Of a stretch of 5,302 nucleotides of DNA, positions 1-4,400 are shown piece by piece; the stretch's first letter is position 1, and every line of letters begins with the position of its first letter. The stretch is taken from NCBI GenBank assembly GCA_009840715.1, contig VXNE01000604.1, positions 1-5,302 of the forward strand. Reading direction: 5' to 3'. The DNA comes from Gammaproteobacteria bacterium. Lineage in GTDB: Bacteria > Pseudomonadota > Gammaproteobacteria > Pseudomonadales > Azotimanducaceae. The translations under genes and the position numbers were made by a program. The notes under the pieces were generated by a model that saw only the letters and a list, made by a program, of their open reading frames with translations, did no database searches and was not told the origin of the DNA.

Positions 1-626
1 CGCTCGAACCGGCGCTGCAGTTCCCCGACCGCCGCCTCCGGCGGGTGCTCGTCGCAGTACCCGGCGAAGCCGGCCACATCGCAGCACACGACGGCGACGT
101 CATCGAAGCGCCGGGGCCTTACCGCGCCCGTCTCCTCGAACTCCTGCACCGCCCCGGCGGGCAAAACGGCGCGCAAAGGCGCGCCGGGACGCTCCGTTTC
201 GCTCTCCGGCCGCTCCGGGTGGGCGGTTTCCCGGTCGCGCAGCCTCTTTTTCTCCAGGCACGCCTCCACCCGGGCCCGCAGCAGGGTCGGGTTGAAGGGC
301 TTGGGCAGATAGTCCTCGGCGCCGAGTTCGATGCATCGGACGATGCTGTCGATATCGTCCAGGGCGGAGATCATCAGGACCGGAATCCTGCGCAGCCTCG
401 AGTCCGCCTTCATCGCCTCCAGCACCTCGTAGCCGTCCATCTCCGGCATCATGATGTCGAGGAGGACCAGATCGAAGGAGCGCGCGCCCAGCATCTCCAG
501 GGCCTTGCGGCCATCCTCGGCCGTCGCCACCTCGTCGTGGCCCTGCCGCTTCAGCCGCCGGGTCAATGTGTACCGGTTGTCCTCGTTGTCGTCGACGACG
601 AGAATGGCGGATGCGTCGTCGTTCAT
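1..626 (-). CDS. Response regulator fused to class III adenylate/guanylate cyclase (3' partial)
   Basis: The visible 208 residues read through the left window edge with no stop. Residues about 6-125 form a receiver domain: acidic pocket D12/D13, phospho-acceptor D57 in LLDIMMPEMDG, S86, and K108 in the KPF motif. A basic, Glu-rich linker follows (about 126-170). From F174 a class III nucleotide cyclase domain begins, with a first metal-binding Asp at D183 in CCDVAGF. The rest of the catalytic domain, including the second metal Asp and substrate-specifying residues, is outside, so ATP versus GTP preference cannot be judged. The family makes a cyclic nucleotide in the cytoplasm under control of receiver phosphorylation; a link to the upstream kinase is inferred from the operon. 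The ATG at 626-624 overlaps the TGA of the preceding receiver gene (ATGA) and has AGGAG 7 bases upstream. Another ATG at 633-631 opens an Arg/Gly-rich frame without domain motifs and is not the gene. Confidence 0.93.
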   Translation of the reverse strand, partial: MNDDASAILVVDDNEDNRYTLTRRLKRQGHDEVATAEDGRKALEMLGARSFDLVLLDIMMPEMDGYEVLEAMKADSRLRRIPVLMISALDDIDSIVRCIELGAEDYLPKPFNPTLLRARVEACLEKKRLRDRETAHPERPESETERPGAPLRAVLPAGAVQEFEETGAVRPRRFDDVAVVCCDVAGFAGYCDEHPPEAAVGELQRRFE

Positions 627-1003
627 GCCTCATCTCCTCTCGCCAGCTGCGCTTCGATCTTTCCCAGCAGGCGTTCGAATTCGACCGGCTTGGTGTCGTA
701 GTCGTCGCAACCCGCGGCGAGGGCGCTCTCGCGGTCGCCTTCCATGGCGTGCGCCGAAAGGGCGATGATCGGGATTTGCCGCGTCTCGGGCGCGCCCTTG
801 AGCCGCCGGGTCGCCTCCCAGCCGTCCAGTACCGGCAGGCTCAAGTCCATCAGGATCAGCGCCGGCGCATCGGTCCCGGCCATCTCGACCCCCTTCGCGC
901 CGTCATCCGCGACGAGCACCTCGTAGCCCTTGCGCCTCAGCCGGCGCGACAACATGTAGACATTGTCCTCGTTGTCCTCGACGTACAGGATTCTGGCCCC
1001 CAT
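623..1003 (-). CDS. Stand-alone single-domain response regulator (DivK/CheY-like)
   Basis: This 126-residue protein is one receiver domain with no output domain. Visible hallmarks are the acidic pair E9/D10, phospho-acceptor D53 in ILMDLSLPVLDGWEA, S83 in the ALSAHA switch motif, Y102 and K105 in the TKP motif. The length is normal for a single-domain receiver. Such proteins act as phosphorelay shuttles or as allosteric partners of kinases in the cytoplasm. The LSLPVLDGWEATRRLK style resembles DivK-type and orphan receivers beside alphaproteobacterial PAS kinases. The start ATG lies 3 bases after the kinase stop codon, with GGGAGGG 9 bases upstream inside the end of the kinase gene. Its TGA overlaps the ATG of the receiver-cyclase gene. 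The likely phosphodonor is the adjacent kinase, which lacks a receiver; this is inferred from position. The name DivK itself is not assigned because the true orthologue cannot be established here. Confidence 0.95.
   Translation of the reverse strand: MGARILYVEDNEDNVYMLSRRLRRKGYEVLVADDGAKGVEMAGTDAPALILMDLSLPVLDGWEATRRLKGAPETRQIPIIALSAHAMEGDRESALAAGCDDYDTKPVEFERLLGKIEAQLARGDEA
634..641 (-). promoter_or_regulatory. Ribosome binding site of the receiver-cyclase gene
   Basis: On the minus strand GAGAGGAG ends 7 bases before the ATG at 626. It lies inside the 3' end of the preceding receiver gene. With the ATGA stop/start overlap it supports the 626 start over the alternative ATG at 633. Confidence 0.75.
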
Positions 1004-1006
1004 CGC

Positions 1007-3694
1007 CTACCGCCCTCCCGCCGCGGACGCCGGGCGCTGCGGGACCTCCTCGACGACCGGCTCCAGTACCGCCGGCAGGCGCGCGTCAAACGTGCTGCCG
1101 ACTCCCGGGTCACTGGTGAGTTTGATGGCGCCTCCCATCATGCGGCACAGCCGCCGGCTGATTGCGAGGCCGAGACCCGTGCCGCCGTACTCCCGGGTGG
1201 TCGAGCTGTCCGCCTGGGAGAACTCCTCGAACACCTTGCTCTGCTGCTCCGGCGTCATCCCGATACCGTTATCGGCTACCTCGAACTGAATCCAGTCCCG
1301 CTCCTCGGCCGTGCGCCGCTCGACGCTCAGGCTGACCTCGCCCTCCTTGGTGAACTTGCAGGCGTTGCTCAGCAGGTTGAGAACGACCTGCCGCACCCGC
1401 GTGGCATCGGAGCGCATGACGCCGACGTCCTCCGGGCAATGGACCGTCAGCCGATTGGCGTTCCTCTCGGCAAGGGGCTGCGAGGTGGTCGCCAGCTCCT
1501 CCGTCAGCCCGCCGACGTCGATGTCCTCGCAGTGGAACTCGATCCGGCCCGCTTCGACCTTGGAGAGATCGAGGACTTCGTTGATCAGCTTCAGAAGGTG
1601 CCGGCCCGCGTTCGTGACCCGCCCCAGGGGCTCGATGTAGTCGTCCTGGCGGTCGTCCCTGGCGTCCTCCTCCAGCATCTCGGTGATGCCGATGACGGCG
1701 TTCAGAGGCGTGCGCAGCTCGTGGCTCATGTTGGCGAGGAACCGGCTCTTGGCCCGGGTGGCTTCCATCGCCTGGTCACGCGCCACCGTCAGATGGTCGA
1801 CCATCTCGGCGAGTTCGGCTTCCCGCTCCTTGACCTCGGTGATGTCGGTGTAGACGCCCACGATGCCGATGTCCCGGGACAGCACCTCCTCGACCTGGAC
1901 GTGTTTGCCGCTGCTGAAGCGGAATTCGACGGTGGTCAGCAGATTGTCCCGCCACCAGGCGAGGAACTCCTCGGTGGCACCCTCCCTGTCCGGGAACATG
2001 CCGTGCTCGAACGCCGCCGCAAGGATAGTCTCGCGGTCGGCGCCGGGTACGACCAGCCGGGCCACTTCTTCACCGACGGCGTCGATGAAGTACTGCCGGT
2101 AGTTGCTGTTGCACAGGACGAGGCGGTCCTCGTCATCGAAGACGACGAAGCCCTCGGAGATGGCCTCGATCGCCTCCCCGAGCTGGGTGCGCGCCTGCAG
2201 CGCTTCGTCGCGGGTCGCGCCGAGTTCCTCGACGAGCTCGTTGAGCCGCCGCTCGCGCCGCTTCGTCTCCGTGATGTCCAGATAGGTCAGCATGCGGTCG
2301 CCGCTCGGCAGCGCGATACATTGATACTGAACGACCTTGCCGTTGGCGAGGGTCCACTCGAGGGGCGGTATGTCGCCCGCCCGGATCGCCGCGACGCGGT
2401 CGCGGACGTACCCCTCCCACTGCTCGTCGGGAACGTCGTATATCCCGGTGTGCCGGTTGTAGCCGATCAGTTCCGCCAGGGTGGGGCGGCCTTCCATGAA
2501 GTCGTCGGTGAAGTTCCACATATCGCGAAAGGCGCGGTTGGCGATTCGCACCCGGAGGTCGGGGCCCATGAAGCAGACCCCGTACTCGATGGCGTCGAGC
2601 ACGGCGTGGAGCTCTTCCTCGCGCCGCTTGACTTCGGTGATGTCCAGGTAGGTCAGCATGCGGTCGCCGCTCGGCAGCGCGATACATTGATACTGAACGA
2701 CCTTGCCGTTGGCGAGGGTCCACTCGAGGGGCGGTATGTCGCCCGCCCGGATCGCCGCGACGCGGTCGCGGACGTACCCCTCCCACTGCTCGTCGGGAAC
2801 GTCGTATATCCCGGTGTGCCGGTTGTAGCCGATCAGTTCCGCCAGGGTGGGGCGGCCTTCCATGAAGTCGTCGGTGAAGTTCCACATATCGCGAAAGGCG
2901 CGGTTGGCGATTCGCACCCGGAGGTCGGGGCCCATGAAGCAGACCCCGTACTCGATGGCGTCGAGCACGGCGTGGAGCTCTTCCTCGCGCCGCTTGACTT
3001 CGGTGATGTCTGTATGAACCATGAGCACGTTGCCGTCGTGCGTGCGCGTTTCGACGATTTGCAGCCAGATCCCGCTGGACAGACGAAGTTCGCTGGGGAG
3101 CACGGGATGCGCCTGCGGTTCCCGTCGCCGGCCCGGAGAGCCGCCGGGATCGAAGGCGGCGCCGGGAAACATGCCGCGCTCGAATCCGGCCCGCAGAATC
3201 TCCTCCAGTGAGGCGCCCGGCCGGATCAGCTTTCCCATATCCTCCCCGCAGACATCGGTGAAGTAGCGCCTGTAAGTCTCGTTGCAGATAACCAGCCGAT
3301 CCTCGGCGTCGAACAGCACGAAGCCTTCGGAAACGGCGTTGACCGCATCGAACAGTTGTCTCCGGGCCTGCGCCAGGTTATTGCGCAGCCGCCTGCGCAG
3401 GAGCGAATATCCCGCGAACAGCGCCACCGGGGCGCACGCCGCGGCAGCTACCCACCGATCCGGGTGGGCGAGCGCGATCAGCGCGAAGACGGCGAGCCCG
3501 ACGCGCGCCGTGATGTCGAGGAACAGGTTCGATGCGAACTGCGCCTGCAGGCTGAAGGCCATGCCCGCGGCGGCCGCGAGCACGAGCCCGGCGGCCGCGA
3601 GTTGCGCGAGCGCAGGCCCTTGCGCAATCTCCGGCCGGAGGAACACCCCCGCCGCCAGGACGAAGAGGCTCCCGCAGAGTCCTATCCAGCGCAC
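1007..3694 (-). CDS. Membrane-anchored multi-PAS sensor histidine kinase with internally duplicated PAS domain
   Basis: This is an 895-residue sensor kinase. Residues 1-99 hold about four hydrophobic segments (roughly 4-19, 28-48, 63-77, 81-99) followed by RRRLRNN, with almost no periplasmic loop, so sensing is probably membrane-near or cytoplasmic. Four PAS domains of the PAS_7 style follow: about 110-228, 236-350, 358-472 and 505-616, each closing with a DIT(E)xK linker. PAS2 and PAS3 are identical in protein; PAS1 and PAS4 resemble each other (SEGFV-FD-EDRLV-CN). The HisKA domain has H658 in MSHELRTPLNAVIG. The HATPase domain shows an N box around N777, DNGIG at 808-812 and GGTGLGLAI from 837. 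There is no fused receiver. The start is a GTG at 3694-3692. The frame is open upstream to a TGA at 3857-3859 without ATG, GTG or TTG, and no Shine-Dalgarno precedes the GTG, so the exact start is less certain. The TAG stop lies 3 bases before the receiver gene. A role as phosphodonor to the two downstream receivers is inferred. Confidence 0.95.
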   Translation of the reverse strand: MRWIGLCGSLFVLAAGVFLRPEIAQGPALAQLAAAGLVLAAAAGMAFSLQAQFASNLFLDITARVGLAVFALIALAHPDRWVAAAACAPVALFAGYSLLRRRLRNNLAQARRQLFDAVNAVSEGFVLFDAEDRLVICNETYRRYFTDVCGEDMGKLIRPGASLEEILRAGFERGMFPGAAFDPGGSPGRRREPQAHPVLPSELRLSSGIWLQIVETRTHDGNVLMVHTDITEVKRREEELHAVLDAIEYGVCFMGPDLRVRIANRAFRDMWNFTDDFMEGRPTLAELIGYNRHTGIYDVPDEQWEGYVRDRVAAIRAGDIPPLEWTLANGKVVQYQCIALPSGDRMLTYLDITEVKRREEELHAVLDAIEYGVCFMGPDLRVRIANRAFRDMWNFTDDFMEGRPTLAELIGYNRHTGIYDVPDEQWEGYVRDRVAAIRAGDIPPLEWTLANGKVVQYQCIALPSGDRMLTYLDITETKRRERRLNELVEELGATRDEALQARTQLGEAIEAISEGFVVFDDEDRLVLCNSNYRQYFIDAVGEEVARLVVPGADRETILAAAFEHGMFPDREGATEEFLAWWRDNLLTTVEFRFSSGKHVQVEEVLSRDIGIVGVYTDITEVKEREAELAEMVDHLTVARDQAMEATRAKSRFLANMSHELRTPLNAVIGITEMLEEDARDDRQDDYIEPLGRVTNAGRHLLKLINEVLDLSKVEAGRIEFHCEDIDVGGLTEELATTSQPLAERNANRLTVHCPEDVGVMRSDATRVRQVVLNLLSNACKFTKEGEVSLSVERRTAEERDWIQFEVADNGIGMTPEQQSKVFEEFSQADSSTTREYGGTGLGLAISRRLCRMMGGAIKLTSDPGVGSTFDARLPAVLEPVVEEVPQRPASAAGGR
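1013..1019 (-). promoter_or_regulatory. Ribosome binding site of the stand-alone receiver gene
   Basis: On the minus strand GGGAGGG lies 9 bases before the ATG at 1003, within the last codons of the kinase gene. This fits a compact operon in which the receiver has its own ribosome entry site. Confidence 0.65.
2271..3010 (-). repeat. In-frame tandem duplication of a 366-bp PAS-encoding unit
   Basis: Positions 2271-2644 and 2637-3010 match base for base at an offset of 366, except at 2282 (a) versus 2648 (g), which changes a Tyr codon silently (TAT/TAC). The offset is exactly 122 codons, so kinase residues 229-350 repeat as 351-472. The octamer gtgatgtc occurs at all three boundaries (2271-2278, 2637-2644, 3003-3010) and encodes the conserved Asp-Ile-Thr of the PAS linker. 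To its left the middle boundary matches the right-hand one (cttgacttcg), and to its right it matches the left-hand one (ccagNtagg). It is therefore a hybrid, as expected from an unequal crossover inside the octamer. Near-complete identity, even at silent sites, indicates a young event or ongoing homogenisation. An assembly error is possible but less likely, since assemblers usually collapse such repeats. Confidence 0.97.
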
Positions 3695-3810
3695 GGGAGC
3701 ACCCGGGAACGACGCGCGCGCGGCTTCGGCGCGACCGCCGCCACTGAAGACGCGGGCGGGGCGAACGCTCCCCGCACCGTCTGGAAGAAAGCGAAGAATT
3801 GCACTGGCAT
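3682..3810 (-). CDS. Candidate 42-residue leader ORF overlapping the kinase start
   Basis: No family is recognised. The ORF starts at ATG 3810-3808, has GAGGG 8 bases upstream (3823-3819) and ends with TAG at 3684-3682. It overlaps the kinase GTG by 13 bases in another frame. The product starts MPVQFFAFFQTVRGAF, then is Ala/Pro-rich and ends in a basic stretch. Its codons are mostly G/C-ending, as in the real genes nearby, though such short ORFs also arise by chance in GC-rich DNA. The interest lies in position: the kinase GTG has no visible Shine-Dalgarno, so a ribosome finishing this ORF could re-initiate there. In-frame ATGs further upstream, such as 3876, lack a comparable binding site. 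This is a candidate only; it could be plain 5' untranslated sequence. Confidence 0.3.
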   Translation of the reverse strand: MPVQFFAFFQTVRGAFAPPASSVAAVAPKPRARRSRVLPCAG

Positions 3811-4066
3811 AAAGTCGACCCTCGCTTCGACGCCACGCCGTTGCATGTGAGGCATGTCATCTTTCGACACGTCCATTCCGGGGCGCAGCCCGTAGCGGAA
3901 CGGCCATGTCGACGAATCCGCCGCCGAGTCTATTCTTTTCTCCGGGCATCGAGGTCCGAACCCATGAGCAGGAAACCCCCGATGCCCGGCAAACCGAAAA
4001 CAACAGACCGAAGCAGCCCATCCTCTTCCCGGGCGGGCGTGGAGCGACAACCCGCGCCGGACCAAA

Positions 4067-4095
4067 GTGAATGAATAGAATCAGCGTAGTATAGT
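4067..4095 (+). promoter_or_regulatory. Candidate plus-strand promoter overlapping the minus-strand -10
   Basis: On the plus strand GTGAAT (4067-4072) is followed after 17 bases by TATAGT (4090-4095). The -10 has one mismatch to consensus and the -35 matches three of six. It shares most of its -10 with the opposed TATACT, because agtatagt is nearly symmetrical. Transcription would start near 4102 and run toward the protease. Confidence 0.25.
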
Positions 4096-4116
4096 GCGCC
4101 CCATACCGGGGAGCAA
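4088..4116 (-). promoter_or_regulatory. Candidate sigma70-type promoter for the kinase operon
   Basis: Reading the minus strand, TTGCTC (4116-4111) is followed after 17 bases by TATACT (4093-4088). The -10 has one mismatch to consensus and the spacing is ideal, but the -35 matches only its first three positions. Transcription would start near 4081, leaving a leader of roughly 390 bases before the kinase GTG and about 270 before the candidate leader ORF. Promoters in high-GC bacteria are hard to call by eye. Confidence 0.3.
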
Positions 4117-4120
4117 GTTC

Positions 4121-4366
4121 GTGAAACGCCGGAAATTCCGTTTGGCGCGCGCCGGACTGCGGCTGCCCGAAGCCGTTTTCCGCCATATCGATATCCGGAT
4201 CGTCGGCGGACGACCGGATTCCCCCCAACCATTTCATTTGAAACTCACCGACCTCTTTTCATGGGCGCAGCGGACAGGCGGCATCGGGATTTCACGCTAT
4301 ACTTGCCCGGGATATTCTTGCAGAATAGGCCCACGGCATGCAGTCCATCCGGACGACGACCAATGA
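4121..4366 (+). CDS. Candidate small hypothetical ORF upstream of the protease
   Basis: No family is recognised. A GTG at 4121 has a strong GGGGAG at 4108-4113 with 7-base spacing and lies about 20 bases after the predicted start of the plus-strand candidate promoter. The 81-residue frame begins with a very basic segment (VKRRKFRLARAGLRL) and contains four Cys or His clusters late on, without a clear motif. It ends in TGA at 4364-4366, 27 bases before the protease ATG and in the same frame. Third codon positions are much less G/C-rich than in the neighbouring genes, and a strong hairpin lies inside it, so it may well be non-coding leader. I include it because the initiation signals are better than chance would suggest. 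Confidence 0.2.
   Translation: MKRRKFRLARAGLRLPEAVFRHIDIRIVGGRPDSPQPFHLKLTDLFSWAQRTGGIGISRYTCPGYSCRIGPRHAVHPDDDQ
4193..4219. other. Strong hairpin with one-base bulge and GGCG loop
   Basis: The left arm 4193-4204 pairs with the right arm 4209-4219 over 11 base pairs, interrupted only by an unpaired A at 4199; the loop is ggcg (4205-4208). Neither strand has a following T-run, so it is not a typical intrinsic terminator. It could be an RNA structure in the protease leader or a DNA dyad. An adjacent palindrome, atatcgatat, lies at 4185-4194, sharing its last two bases with the left arm. Confidence 0.55.
4313..4327. promoter_or_regulatory. Perfect 6-3-6 inverted repeat upstream of the protease, possible operator
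   Basis: TATTCT at 4313-4318 and AGAATA at 4322-4327 are exact reverse complements separated by TGC. The site is 67 bases before the protease ATG and just after a TATACT (4298-4303). Its size and AT-rich symmetry suit a dimeric repressor, but one short dyad is weak evidence. Confidence 0.25.
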
Positions 4367-4384
4367 GGGCGGGCGCATGGACTG
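4341..4384 (+). promoter_or_regulatory. Inverted repeat enclosing a start codon in the protease leader
   Basis: CAGTCCAT (4341-4348) and ATGGACTG (4377-4384) are perfect 8-base complements around a 28-base loop. The right arm contains the ATG of a 7-codon ORF and its last base is the first base of the GGAAGG (4384-4389) that serves the protease ATG. If formed in the mRNA, the stem would mask initiation signals of both. An 8-bp match over this distance can occur by chance. Confidence 0.25.
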
Positions 4385-4400
4385 GAAGGCGACATGGTAA
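4377..4400 (+). CDS. Candidate 7-codon upstream ORF overlapping the protease start
   Basis: ATG at 4377 with GAGGG 7 bases upstream (4365-4369) encodes MDWKATW and stops at TAA 4398-4400, overlapping the protease ATG (4394) by 7 bases in another frame. The same frame extends back to an ATG at 4338, which has no clear ribosome binding site. Its binding site is better spaced than that of the protease, so coupling or attenuation is conceivable. No function is claimed. Confidence 0.22.
   Translation: MDWKATW

Larger units (their letters stand above)
3695..4393. other. Divergent intergenic region between kinase operon and protease
   Basis: This stretch of about 700 bases separates two genes that point away from each other and must hold the promoters of both. 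Its base composition is visibly less GC-rich than the flanking genes, especially 3930-4350. Long reading frames exist on both strands (for example minus 3857-4237 and plus 4094-4366), but none shows a recognisable domain or the strong G/C third-position bias of the flanking genes. Part of 3695-3810 may be translated as a leader ORF. The rest contains the candidate promoters and inverted repeats listed separately. No tRNA, riboswitch of a known class or intrinsic terminator was recognised. Confidence 0.7.

Noticed and set aside
100..633. 177-residue minus-strand frame starting at ATG 633
   Set aside because: It is a shifted frame of the receiver-cyclase gene, very rich in Arg and Gly, with no motif; the 626 frame has all receiver residues.
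2133..2885. 250-residue minus-strand frame inside the kinase
   Set aside because: It is an alternate frame of the kinase gene, Arg/His/Pro-rich; it contains a repeat only because the underlying DNA is duplicated.
2271..3010. Direct repeats as a CRISPR or mobile element signature
   Set aside because: There are just two abutting long units inside one coding frame, with no spacers, terminal inverted repeats or transposase.
566..3211. 881-residue plus-strand open frame opposite the kinase and receiver genes
   Set aside because: It is antisense to three well-supported genes with full domain motifs. Its product is a composition-driven Asp/Val/Leu/Arg-rich string with no domain, and it merely mirrors the PAS duplication.
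3764..3780. GC-rich imperfect hairpin near ggggcgaacgctcccc as a terminator
   Set aside because: The stem is short and interrupted and no T-run follows on either strand; it also lies in a divergent region where no terminator is expected.
3857..4237. 126-residue minus-strand frame in the intergenic region
   Set aside because: It has no domain, weak ribosome site spacing, only moderate G/C third-position bias in its first half and worse afterwards, and it spans the candidate promoters.
4298..4303. TATACT upstream of the protease as a promoter -10
   Set aside because: It is a good hexamer, but no -35-like sequence was found at 16-19 bases upstream, so a promoter call is not supported.
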